A DNA stretch of 36,818 bases. Source: JBGTLA01 sp041744375. GTDB lineage: Bacteria; Actinomycetota; Acidimicrobiia; Spongiisociales; ZC4RG35. Under the pieces are notes generated by a model. That model searched no databases and had not been told where the DNA came from. It saw only the letters and a list, made by a program, of their open reading frames with translations. Location of the stretch: the NCBI GenBank assembly GCA_041744375.1, contig JBGTLA010000101.1:1-36818 (forward strand). The letters are read 5' to 3'. Each line of letters starts with the position of its first letter. Position 1 is the first letter of the stretch. The position numbers and the translations under genes were made by a program. Below, one piece after another: positions 1-8,839 of this stretch.

Positions 1-98
1 GCGACAACCGCAGCGACAGCCCCGCCCAGCCCGCCCCCGAGGGCGGTGACGGTCGCCGCCGGGTGGCCACCTCGTTCGAGGAGACGTTCGAAGACTGA
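1..98 (+). CDS. 3' end of an unidentified gene
   Basis: An open frame enters from the left edge and ends at TGA 96-98. The 31 visible residues are rich in Asp, Pro, Gly and Arg and end in an acidic stretch, FEETFED. This looks like a disordered tail. A terminator follows immediately, which supports a real gene end. In some actinobacteria an SSB-like gene lies next to ettA, and SSB proteins carry disordered acidic tails, but nothing visible here proves that identity. Confidence 0.5.
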   Translation, partial: DNRSDSPAQPAPEGGDGRRRVATSFEETFED

Positions 99-115
99 GC
101 CCAACCGGGCTTTTT
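98..115 (+). terminator. Intrinsic terminator of the left-edge gene
   Basis: The arms AGCCC (98-102) and GGGCT (107-111) enclose a 4-base loop, and a run of T follows to 115. The hairpin starts at the last base of the stop codon of the left-edge gene. The stem is short, but the U-tract and position fit a Rho-independent terminator. Confidence 0.65.
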
Positions 116-120
116 ATGAC

Positions 121-149
121 CAAAACGGGGCGCAAAGCGCCCCGTTTTG
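121..149. terminator. Strong bidirectional terminator between convergent genes
   Basis: A perfect 13-bp inverted repeat, CAAAACGGGGCGC (121-133) and its complement (137-149), encloses the loop AAA. The A-rich outer flank on one side and T-rich flank on the other let it work on both strands. The minus-strand ettA stop codon (150-152) abuts it, so it ends ettA transcription and backs up the preceding terminator. Confidence 0.85.
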
Positions 150-1785
<1,636 letters not shown>

Positions 1786-1938
1786 GGTCCGAGGGTACCG
1801 CCCCCGACGCCTGTTCCCGCCAGGCGGCCAAGAGAGGCCATTGCCCCCGCCACCAGGGCGTCTATCCTTAAGGTGACGGCTGGAGTGGGTTATCCAACCC
1901 CGATACGGGGGTCCCGCGAGGGAGGAACGGAGAACCTG

Positions 1939-2706
1939 ATGAGCACTCAGCTGAGCGGTTCGGTGAGGATGGCAGGTGAGGACGGACGCGGCGTCGAAGT
2001 CCTCATCGAGTTGGAGGAAGAGCAACTCACCCTGGCCGCATCGGGCGGGGGAGTCATCGGCCGCTGGCCACTGTCCGACGTGGGGGTGTCGTCGCGGCCG
2101 GACGGTTTCCATCTCCGTCTGGAGGGCGAAGAGATCGTTCTCACCACCGACGACGACGCCCGGTTCGCCTTCGCCATCGGGATGAGTGCACCCACCAATC
2201 GACTCGCCCGCCAGATGGCCCGGCTGCGCGACCTGGAGGCACAGCCCGAGATGGTGGTGGACCTGACCACCGCCGACCTACCCCTCCCTCCCACCGACCC
2301 CGAACCGGAGCCGCCCACTCGGCGCAGCAGCCGGCTGGCGGCGGGACTTCCCTATCTCGGGCCGATGGTGGTCGTGGTCGCCACCTTCGGGTTCATCGCC
2401 GCCATCGTGGCCGTCGGCAGCGCCACGGCCATCACGTTCCCCGGCGGCATACCGGCCTGGCCGGCCATGGCCGCCTCCAGCCTGATCATGGCGGCCGGTG
2501 GATTTGCCGCCTACCAGAACCCCAACCAGGGGAGATTGAGCATCGCCGGCGCCATCGCCCTCGGGTTGGTGACGATCCTGCTCACTGCCGGCCGGCTCAT
2601 CGAGGAAGGCCTCGCCGGTGAGGCCCTCTTAGTCTTCACCGCCTCCATCGTCGTCGCCGGTGTGTTGTTGGCCGCCGACACCGCCGGCCGCAACACCCTG
2701 GGCTGA
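1939..2706 (+). CDS. Hypothetical membrane protein
   Basis: I do not recognise a named family. The start is ATG 1939, with GGAG at 1929-1932 six bases upstream; a longer open frame runs on upstream but has no ribosome site. The 255-residue product has a soluble N-terminal half (about 1-125), rich in short beta-like stretches and acidic residues. A Pro-rich linker (PPTDPEPEPP) follows, then about four hydrophobic helices between residues 130 and 250. The layout suggests a cytoplasmic domain, perhaps a small beta-barrel, anchored by a membrane domain. It is divergent from ettA with a 153-bp shared promoter region. Confidence 0.7.
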   Translation: MSTQLSGSVRMAGEDGRGVEVLIELEEEQLTLAASGGGVIGRWPLSDVGVSSRPDGFHLRLEGEEIVLTTDDDARFAFAIGMSAPTNRLARQMARLRDLEAQPEMVVDLTTADLPLPPTDPEPEPPTRRSSRLAAGLPYLGPMVVVVATFGFIAAIVAVGSATAITFPGGIPAWPAMAASSLIMAAGGFAAYQNPNQGRLSIAGAIALGLVTILLTAGRLIEEGLAGEALLVFTASIVVAGVLLAADTAGRNTLG

Positions 2707-2759
2707 GAAGCGGCTGGAGCCGGGCCCTCTGATCCTGGGACCGGCGTACCCTCGTTTCC

Positions 2760-3644
2760 GTGCCTGAGTACCCCGACATCGTGGTCTATCTGGAAGCGTT
2801 GAGCCGCCGCGTCCGGGGGCGGGAGTTGACAGGGGTGCGAGTCGCCTCTCCCTCGGTGCTCCGCACCTTCGACCCCCCGTTCGACGCCGCCGTGGGATCG
2901 GAGGTGACCGGACTGCGCCGGATCGGAAAGCGGATCGTCCTGGAGTTCCCCGACGACCTCTTCATGGTCATCCATCTCATGGTGGCGGGCCGTCTGCGCT
3001 GGACGGAGGCCGGAGCGTCGGTCCCCAAGAAAGTGGGTCTGGCTGCTCTCGACTTCGCCGACGGAACGCTCATCCTCACCGAGCAGGGAACCCGCAAACG
3101 GGCCGGGCTGTGGGTACTGCGGGGAGAGGAGGCCCTGGCAGCCGAAGACCGGGGAGGAATCGACCCTCTGGTGGCAAACCCCGAGGAGTTGGCCCGGGCC
3201 TTGCGAACGGAGAACCGGACGATAAAGCGGGCCCTCACCGACCCCCGGATCCTGTCGGGCATCGGCAATGCCTATTCCGACGAGATCCTGTGGGAGGCGG
3301 CGATGGCGCCGACTCTCCGTACCGGATCCATGACCGACGAACAATTCGAGCGACTCCACGCCGCCGTGCACGACTCTCTCACCTCGTGGACCGACCGGCT
3401 GCGCCGCGAGGTGGGGGAGGGGTGGCCGACAAAGGTGACGGCCTTCCGCCCCGATATGGCCGTTCACGGTCGTCACCGAGAGCCGTGCCCGCGGTGTGGG
3501 TCTCCGGTCCAACGTATCGTCTACGCCGACAACGAGACCAACTACTGCGCCACCTGCCAGACCGGCGGCAAGCTGCTGGCCGACCGCTCCCTCTCTCGTC
3601 TGCTGAAAGACGACTGGCCGAAACACATCGACGAACTGGAATAG
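2760..3644 (+). CDS. Fpg/Nei-family DNA glycosylase
   Basis: This is a base-excision repair glycosylase/AP lyase of the Fpg/Nei fold. GTG 2760 gives MPEYPDI, so after Met removal Pro2 is the N-terminal nucleophile with Glu3 beside it. Lys57 in RRIGKRIV matches the conserved beta-turn lysine. Residues 150-175 (the SGIGNAYSDEILW region) are the helix-two-turn-helix. The C-terminal zinc finger has C243-x2-C246 and C263-x2-C266. The opening PEYPDI differs from the PELPE of classical Fpg/MutM and the PEGD of Nei, so this is a side branch and the preferred lesion cannot be assigned. About 28 residues extend past the zinc finger. It lies 53 bp after the membrane-protein gene and upstream of the SOS imuA'-imuB unit. 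Confidence 0.9.
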   Translation: MPEYPDIVVYLEALSRRVRGRELTGVRVASPSVLRTFDPPFDAAVGSEVTGLRRIGKRIVLEFPDDLFMVIHLMVAGRLRWTEAGASVPKKVGLAALDFADGTLILTEQGTRKRAGLWVLRGEEALAAEDRGGIDPLVANPEELARALRTENRTIKRALTDPRILSGIGNAYSDEILWEAAMAPTLRTGSMTDEQFERLHAAVHDSLTSWTDRLRREVGEGWPTKVTAFRPDMAVHGRHREPCPRCGSPVQRIVYADNETNYCATCQTGGKLLADRSLSRLLKDDWPKHIDELE

Positions 3645-3655
3645 AAGGAGACCCG

Positions 3656-3704
3656 TTCTCTGTTCTCCGTCTTCCGTCTCCGGTTTTCCGACTTCCGTCT
3701 CCCA
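3656..3704. repeat. Seven tandem degenerate heptads (TCTTCCG-like)
   Basis: Seven consecutive 7-base units fill the gap after the glycosylase gene: TTCTCTG, TTCTCCG, TCTTCCG, TCTCCGG, TTTTCCG, ACTTCCG and TCTCCCA. The consensus is close to TCTTCCG (CGGAAGA on the other strand). The array is almost entirely pyrimidine on the + strand and ends four bases before the TTGACA element of the imuA' promoter. I saw no second copy of such an array in the window. Its function is unknown. Confidence 0.7.
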
Positions 3705-3707
3705 GGC

Positions 3708-3735
3708 TTGACAGCGAACGTATGTTCGATAAGCT
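3708..3735 (+). promoter_or_regulatory. SOS promoter with LexA box for imuA'-imuB
   Basis: A consensus -35 TTGACA (3708-3713) is followed after 16 bases by a plausible -10 TAAGCT (3730-3735). Between them lies CGAACGTATGTTCG (3715-3728), a match to the actinobacterial LexA operator CGAAC-N4-GTTCG. LexA bound here would cover the spacer and block RNA polymerase until RecA-driven cleavage. The first codon of imuA' is about 30 bases downstream. Confidence 0.85.
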
Positions 3736-3765
3736 CTCCGCCCCAGAGGACGGAGACAGTTTCCC

Positions 3766-4407
3766 GTGGCCCTCCCCGATGTGGCCCCCCAATCGATGGC
3801 CGGATTCGACCTCGAGTCGATCCTCACTCTGCGGCCGGGTCGTATCACCGAACTCGACGGCGCGGTCGGATCCGGCTTGACCCGCCTCGGCCTGAGGTTC
3901 CTGGCCGGCCCTTCGACCCGTTCGGAGGTGGTGGCAGTCGATGTCAAAGGGTGGCTCTCGCCGATGGCCGCCTGGGAAGTAGGGGTAGAACCCGGTCGTC
4001 TCGTCGTGGTCCGTTGTCCCGATCCGGGGATGTGGACCCAGGTGGCTGGGGTGTTGGTGGAAGGAGTGAGGGCGTTGTACGCCGAAGTCCCCGCCGGCGT
4101 GAAAGAGCACGACCTCCGTCGTCTCACCGCCCTGGCTCGCGCCAGACGGGCAGGGGTGGTGCTGCGGCCGCTCGGGCCCGAGTTGCCGGCCGGGATAGCC
4201 CACCTCCGCCTGCGGGTGGTCGAGGTGCGCTGGGAGGGCTCTGAGAGGGGGCATGGGCGCCTGACCCGCCGCCACCTGGTGATGGAGGCCACGGGCAAGG
4301 CGGTGGCGGGGATGAGGAGGCGGATCGAGGTGGTAGACGATGGGTCGAACGTTGTGCGTGTGGTTTCCAGAGTGGGCGCTGGAGAGAGAGGTCGCGCCGC
4401 CGGGTGA
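3766..4407 (+). CDS. imuA: ImuA'-like RecA-fold mutasome accessory protein
   Basis: ImuA' is a RecA-like accessory protein that links ImuB to the DnaE2 translesion polymerase. The first 50 residues align by eye with the RecA core: LRPGRITELDGAVGSGLTRL against [20 protein letters not shown]. The Walker A lysine is replaced by Leu, so ATP hydrolysis is unlikely. The GTG start at 3766 has purine-rich ribosome site candidates at 3746-3755. The product is 213 residues, with an Arg/Gly-rich C-terminal tail. It overlaps imuB by 68 bases, and the pair is governed by the LexA box upstream. Identity rests on the ImuB neighbour and SOS promoter as much as on sequence, since ImuA' proteins diverge strongly. 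Confidence 0.82.
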   Translation: MALPDVAPQSMAGFDLESILTLRPGRITELDGAVGSGLTRLGLRFLAGPSTRSEVVAVDVKGWLSPMAAWEVGVEPGRLVVVRCPDPGMWTQVAGVLVEGVRALYAEVPAGVKEHDLRRLTALARARRAGVVLRPLGPELPAGIAHLRLRVVEVRWEGSERGHGRLTRRHLVMEATGKAVAGMRRRIEVVDDGSNVVRVVSRVGAGERGRAAG

Positions 4408-5827
4408 ACCGGTGGTGGTCATCGAAGGCAATCCCGCCCGGGTGGTGGCCGGCTCTGCCTCCATCCTGGCCCGGGGGGTGGAGATCGGAATGTTGCGCCG
4501 CCAGGCCGAGGCCCTGGCACCATCGGTGACCGTTGTGGAACGGGACCGGGGAGAGGAAGCCCGCCGGTTCGAGCAGGTGGTGACCGCCCTCGAGAAGGTC
4601 GTTGCCCGAGTGGAGGCTTCCGAGCCCGGCCTGGCCTTTGTGCCGGTGGAGGGTGCCCTCCGCTACTACGGAGGCGAAGAGCCACTGGTGGAGCGGGTGG
4701 CCGAGATCCTCCCGCCAGGAGCCCGGTTGGGAGTGGCCGACGGTCCCTGGGCGGCTCGGCAGGCCGCCGGGCGAGCCCAAGAGGGCCGGCCGTTCCTGGT
4801 CGAGGACACCCCCGCCTTCCTGGCCGACCTGGAAGTATCCGTCCTGGGACCAGAAGAGCTCGTCGAGACGTTCCGCTGGCTGGGAGTTTCGACCCTGGGA
4901 GCACTGGCCGCTCTTCCCCGATCGGCCCTCGCCTCACGGTTCGGTGCCGCCGGGCTCGACGCTCATCGACTGGCGGCGGGGGAAGATCGGCCGGTTCGTC
5001 CCCGTGTCATGGGGGTGGAGGCGGCGGTGGAGTCGTCCCACGGCGGCGAGCCGTTGGTGATGGCCGACCAAGTGGCCTTCGTGGCGCGCGGATTGGCGGC
5101 GCGTATGCTCGCCGCCCTCCGTGAGCAGGCCACCGCCCCGTATCGGGTGCTGGTCGAGGTGGAGGCGGGCGACGGAACCATTCGCCGGCGGGTGTGGCGT
5201 TCGATCGACCCTTTCACCGAACAGACCCTGACCGAACGGGTCTGGTGGCAGATGAAGGCATGGATGGGCACACCAGGAGGTGTCCCGGGTGGGGTGGTGC
5301 GCCTCCGCCTCGATCCCTCCGACCTGTCGGGGGAAGGGCGGCAACTGCCCCTGCTCGAACAGGTCGGCAGCACTTGGCAAGAGGTCGACGAAGGACGCCA
5401 CGACACCGACCGGGCCCTGTCCCGCGCCCAGGTGCTGGTCGGTCCCGACGCCGTTCTCAGGTCCGTTCCCCAAGGGGGGAGGATGCCCCATGAGCGAGTT
5501 CGCTGGCTGCCGTGGGGTGAGGCACCCCCGACGTCTGAACGGTCAGAGCCCGCCCCCTGGCCGGGGCAGACGCCTTCTCCCACTCCTGCTCTGGTGTCGA
5601 GTCGCCCCCCACTCGTGGAGGTGGAATGGGATGACGGCATGCCGGTGCGCATACGCCTGGGCACCCGGTGGGAGCCGGTCCTGACATGGAGCGGGCCGTG
5701 GCGTCTGGTGGGCCGCTGGTGGAGGGGTGAGCGGGTGGCCGATCGCTACCAGATCGTCACGTCGGCGGGGGCGGTGTTGTGTGTCGTGGTGGAGGGAAGG
5801 TCCTATCTCGCCGGTGTCTACGACTGA
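4340..5827 (+). CDS. imuB: ImuB, inactive Y-family polymerase homologue
   Basis: ImuB is a Y-family polymerase relative that has lost catalysis. It acts as the hub of the SOS mutasome, binding the beta clamp, ImuA' and DnaE2. The N-terminus RTLCVWFPEWALER is the family signature in place of the active DxDxF motif. The palm motif that reads SIDEA in active enzymes is replaced here by FVPVEGALRYYGG, so the metal-binding acids are missing. A helix-hairpin region (about 165-215) and little-finger region (about 220-330) follow. QLPLL at residues 335-339 is a candidate clamp-binding motif. ATG 4340 lies nine bases after GAGG and inside the end of imuA', indicating translational coupling. The final 10 bases overlap the convergent plsC gene. 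At 495 residues it is of normal size. Confidence 0.93.
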   Translation: MGRTLCVWFPEWALEREVAPPGEPVVVIEGNPARVVAGSASILARGVEIGMLRRQAEALAPSVTVVERDRGEEARRFEQVVTALEKVVARVEASEPGLAFVPVEGALRYYGGEEPLVERVAEILPPGARLGVADGPWAARQAAGRAQEGRPFLVEDTPAFLADLEVSVLGPEELVETFRWLGVSTLGALAALPRSALASRFGAAGLDAHRLAAGEDRPVRPRVMGVEAAVESSHGGEPLVMADQVAFVARGLAARMLAALREQATAPYRVLVEVEAGDGTIRRRVWRSIDPFTEQTLTERVWWQMKAWMGTPGGVPGGVVRLRLDPSDLSGEGRQLPLLEQVGSTWQEVDEGRHDTDRALSRAQVLVGPDAVLRSVPQGGRMPHERVRWLPWGEAPPTSERSEPAPWPGQTPSPTPALVSSRPPLVEVEWDDGMPVRIRLGTRWEPVLTWSGPWRLVGRWWRGERVADRYQIVTSAGAVLCVVVEGRSYLAGVYD

Positions 5828-6561
5828 GATTCCCCGTCCAACTCGGTGAGCCGGCCCTCTATCATCCCGTGAACCCTGTCGCGCAGCTGGTTGGTGTCGG
5901 CCTGGGTGAGGCCCTTCGTCTCGAGAGGCTCGTCGACGACCACCGTCACCTTTCCGCCTCTCACCCACAGGGAGGAAGGGGGCCAGGCTCGATAGCTCCC
6001 GTGGATGGTCACCGGGAGCACCGGCAACCGGGCCGTCACCGCAATGGTGAAGGCCCCCTTCTTGAAAGAGCCCAACTCCCCCCGGCGAGAACGTGTCCCC
6101 TCGGGATAGATGATGAGGGAACGCCCTGCCGCCACCAGGGCCCTGGCCTGGGTGTTGATCTGTTCGTGGGTGGCGGCGCGACCCTGGCGATCGACCGACA
6201 CGATTCCGATGGCTTTCATGGCCGTCGACAGGATGGGGATCCGGAAGAGCTCCTTCTTGGCCAGGAAGCGGATCGGGACGGGCACCGCCAGAAAACACGC
6301 CATGATGTCGAGGTTGGACACGTGGTTGGCCACCACCACGTAGGAACGCCCGGGGTCGACACCGTCGGCCCGCCGAACCTCGAGGGTCACTCCGGCGACC
6401 GTCAACCAGGCACGACTCCACGATTTGGCCACCTTCTCGATCATCGGGCTGGTGGGTGAGAATCTCGACACGACGATCACCGTGCCCGAGGCGACCAAGG
6501 TCACCGCCAGCCCCACCAACCAGGTCAGAAAGGTGCGTGGCACATACCGGAGGGTCTGCAT
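5818..6561 (-). CDS. plsC: 1-acyl-glycerol-3-phosphate acyltransferase
   Basis: This 247-residue membrane-associated enzyme acylates lysophosphatidic acid to phosphatidic acid in phospholipid synthesis. It carries the acyltransferase boxes in order: NHVSNLD with the catalytic His80/Asp85 pair, a central block around FLAKKELFRIP, YPEGTRS (box III, usually FPEGTRS), and LPVLPVTIHGS. One hydrophobic helix (about 10-32) anchors the N-terminus. ATG 6561 lies 25 bases after the stop of the SGNH-hydrolase gene, so the two are probably co-transcribed from upstream of 7345. The acceptor could be another lysolipid, as PlsC homologues vary. Confidence 0.9.
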   Translation of the reverse strand: MQTLRYVPRTFLTWLVGLAVTLVASGTVIVVSRFSPTSPMIEKVAKSWSRAWLTVAGVTLEVRRADGVDPGRSYVVVANHVSNLDIMACFLAVPVPIRFLAKKELFRIPILSTAMKAIGIVSVDRQGRAATHEQINTQARALVAAGRSLIIYPEGTRSRRGELGSFKKGAFTIAVTARLPVLPVTIHGSYRAWPPSSLWVRGGKVTVVVDEPLETKGLTQADTNQLRDRVHGMIEGRLTELDGESQS

Positions 6562-6586
6562 CGTGTGGCCAGGCTACACAGGCGGC

Positions 6587-7345
6587 TCAGTCGGCCTCCG
6601 CCAGCTCGGTCAGGAGAGGTGCCATGGCCGTCCAGGCAGTCTCTGCCCACACCACATGGCCGGCGGCACTGGGATGGAAGCGGTCCGGGGACCACACATC
6701 CCGTCGAGTGCGGAACTGCCGGCGCGACCACTCCCATTGCTCGGCCTTGATGACCCCGTGACGGGCCGCCACATTGGCGTGCACACGGTCGGCCCGGCGC
6801 CCCAGACCGGCGGCGATCTGTCGGAGGGGAGGGGCGAGACGGGGGATGGTGCCCAGGTCACCCACCCCGCTCGTCACGACCAGGGACCTGGCGGCCACCA
6901 GAGAGGCGACGATGGCGTCTAGGTAGAGTGAGAAACGCCGCATGGGGACGCCTCGGATCACGTCATTGGCTCCGACCGACACCAACGCCAGTTGGGGTTT
7001 CCATGCCACGGCCTGATCGAGCTGATCATCGCGGACGTGACGGGCGCAGGCGCCTCCCCGGGCGAACGACCGCAGCTCGATCGGTCGATCCAGTTCTACG
7101 CTCAACCTCAGGGCCAGAAGCCGGAGCCAGATCTCATCGGCCGAAGCCACCCCGGGGCCGGTGCAACTCGAGTCCCCCAAGGCGGCAAGGCGCAAACCCG
7201 CGCCCGACGCCCGCCCTACCCGACCGGATGGATCGAACTCGACTTGTTGGGGAGCCGGCCACAGCACCGCTGCGGCCAGCTCTGCTCCCAAGGTGAGAGC
7301 GCCGGCCGTGGCCAGCTTCCGGAAGGCGTCACTCCTGGTGGTCAC
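6587..7345 (-). CDS. SGNH/GDSL-family hydrolase
   Basis: This is a serine esterase or lipase of the SGNH fold. Block I is ALGDSSCTG with nucleophile Ser59, block III is GAND (125-128), and block V is DRFHPSAAGH with Asp221 and His224. A hydrophobic segment at residues 10-29 (LATAGALTLGAELAAAVLW) could be a signal peptide or anchor, so it may act outside the membrane. GTG 7345 is chosen because conservation begins there; the open frame continues upstream to 7471 but would run into the divergent oxidoreductase gene. The product has 252 residues. It shares an operon with plsC, so a role in lipid turnover is possible, but the substrate is unknown. Confidence 0.85.
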   Translation of the reverse strand: MTTRSDAFRKLATAGALTLGAELAAAVLWPAPQQVEFDPSGRVGRASGAGLRLAALGDSSCTGPGVASADEIWLRLLALRLSVELDRPIELRSFARGGACARHVRDDQLDQAVAWKPQLALVSVGANDVIRGVPMRRFSLYLDAIVASLVAARSLVVTSGVGDLGTIPRLAPPLRQIAAGLGRRADRVHANVAARHGVIKAEQWEWSRRQFRTRRDVWSPDRFHPSAAGHVVWAETAWTAMAPLLTELAEAD

Positions 7346-7400
7346 GGGCCCATCGTGGCACAGATCGAGGTGCCCGCACGCGCCAGAATAAGGTGAGCCG

Positions 7401-8426
7401 ATGCAGTTGCACCTCAACCTCGGGTACTTCGGGACGATGGTGGCGTCGCAACCGGAGATGATCGGCGACATCGAAGCGGCCGGGTACCGCAGCGTGTGGC
7501 TGGCCGAAGCCTACGGATCCGACGCCGTGAGCGTGGCGGCGTGGATCGGAGCGCTTTCGTCGCAGATTCACATCGGCACCGGCATCCTCCAGATGGCGGC
7601 GCGCACCCCGGCCATGACCGCCATGACGGCGGCCACGCTCGACGACCTCACCGGGGGCCGGTTCCGCCTCGGCCTGGGGGTGAGTGGCCCCCAGGTGGTG
7701 GAGGGATGGCATGGGGTGGCCTTCGGTCGCCCATTGCGCAAGACGCGCGAGTACGTGGCCATCGTGCGCGCCATCCTGGCGCGAGAAGAGCCGGTGGCGT
7801 TCGACGGCGACGACTACCAGCTTCCCTACCGGGGTTCCGACGCCACCGGTCTCGGGAAGCCGTTAAAGCTCATCGGCCGGGCCCATCCCGACATCCCCAT
7901 CTACCTGGCGGCGATCGGTCCCAACAACGTGGCCCTGGCAGCCGAGATCGCCGATGGATGGCTGCCGGTCTTCTACTCTCCGGAGAGGGCACCGGCCGAG
8001 TTCTCCGCTTCCCTCCGGCACGGTTTCGCCGCCTCCGAGCGGGCCGACCAGGAGAAGCGCTTCGAGATCATCCCCACGGTCTATGCCCACATCAGCGACG
8101 ACCACGACGAGGCCCGCAGTGCCGTGCGACCGTCCCTCGCCCTCTACATCGGGGGGATGGGAGCGCCCGGACACAACTTCTACAACGACCTGTGCGTCAG
8201 ATACGGGTTCGAAGAGGCGGCATCCACCATCCAGCGTCTCTACCTGGCGGGCGAGAAGGCAGCTGCCATCGAGGCCGTGCCCGACGAACTGGTCGACGAA
8301 GTCTGCCTGGTGGGACCGGCGCCGGCGGTGGCCGAGCGCCTGGAGGTGTGGCGTCGATCGGGGGTGTCGGCGCTGGCGGTGGCTTCCATGGACCCGGCCA
8401 CCATTCGACTTCTCCCCGAGTTGTGA
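7401..8426 (+). CDS. Luciferase-like (LLM) oxidoreductase, probably F420-dependent
   Basis: This is a member of the bacterial luciferase-like superfamily with a TIM-barrel fold. Residues 1-60 (LGYFGTMVASQPEMIGDIEAAGYRSVWLAEAYGSD) and the block LGLGVSGPQVVEGWHG are characteristic of the actinobacterial F420-dependent group that includes methylene-tetrahydromethanopterin-reductase-like enzymes. The sequence IPIYLAAIGPNNVALAAEIADGWLP is the usual cofactor-phosphate region. The start is ATG 7401, with AAGGTG eight bases upstream. The product is 341 residues. It is divergent from the SGNH/plsC operon with 55 bp between starts. F420 rather than FMN is inferred from family; the substrate is unknown. 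Confidence 0.87.
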   Translation: MQLHLNLGYFGTMVASQPEMIGDIEAAGYRSVWLAEAYGSDAVSVAAWIGALSSQIHIGTGILQMAARTPAMTAMTAATLDDLTGGRFRLGLGVSGPQVVEGWHGVAFGRPLRKTREYVAIVRAILAREEPVAFDGDDYQLPYRGSDATGLGKPLKLIGRAHPDIPIYLAAIGPNNVALAAEIADGWLPVFYSPERAPAEFSASLRHGFAASERADQEKRFEIIPTVYAHISDDHDEARSAVRPSLALYIGGMGAPGHNFYNDLCVRYGFEEAASTIQRLYLAGEKAAAIEAVPDELVDEVCLVGPAPAVAERLEVWRRSGVSALAVASMDPATIRLLPEL

Positions 8427-8453
8427 CGCCGGTGCGACGAATCGAGAGCGCCC

Positions 8454-8777
8454 TCAGCCCGTTTCTGCCGCCTGGCGGAGGCGCTCGGCCAAACCGAATC
8501 GGGGGCGTTCGTTGGCTGTGAGGTCGATCTCGATGTTCATGGAGGTGGCGAAACCGGCCGGATCGACAGGGGTGAAGGCGTAGGCATCCTCTTCGATCGT
8601 GAGGATGAACCGGAAGATGCTCTCACGTTGCACCTTTACCTCTTCGGCGTCCCAGGAGCCGATGCGGTGGCGGTCCGACCACATGCGAACCCGCCCGTTG
8701 TCCAACTGGAGTGTCACATTGATCGGTGGCTCGTCCTTGACCACGGTCTGCAACGTGCCCTGAAAAGTCACAACCAT
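8454..8777 (-). CDS. Small hypothetical protein
   Basis: I do not recognise the family. The 107-residue product is soluble, without signal peptide or Cys. Its N-terminal 75 residues alternate short hydrophobic and charged stretches typical of a beta-sandwich or PH-like fold (VTLQLDNGRVRMWSDRHRIGSW). A helical C-terminus (LAERLRQAAETG) follows. ATG 8777 has GGGAGA seven bases upstream, which supports a real gene. It is convergent with the luciferase-like gene and divergent from icmF with 62 bp between starts. Confidence 0.7.
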   Translation of the reverse strand: MVVTFQGTLQTVVKDEPPINVTLQLDNGRVRMWSDRHRIGSWDAEEVKVQRESIFRFILTIEEDAYAFTPVDPAGFATSMNIEIDLTANERPRFGLAERLRQAAETG

Positions 8778-8839
8778 CGCATCTCCCTACCTTCCCCAAT
8801 AGTGCGCAGGACCTACACCTTACCCGAGTGACGTAGCAT

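Noticed and set aside
2511..4298. 595-codon minus-strand open frame across fpg and imuA'
   Set aside because: It lies antisense to well-supported genes and to the SOS promoter, and encodes no recognisable motif.
8778..8839. Possible cobalamin riboswitch upstream of icmF
   Set aside because: The gap to the divergent gene is only 62 bases, too short for the aptamer, and no B12-box-like sequence is present.
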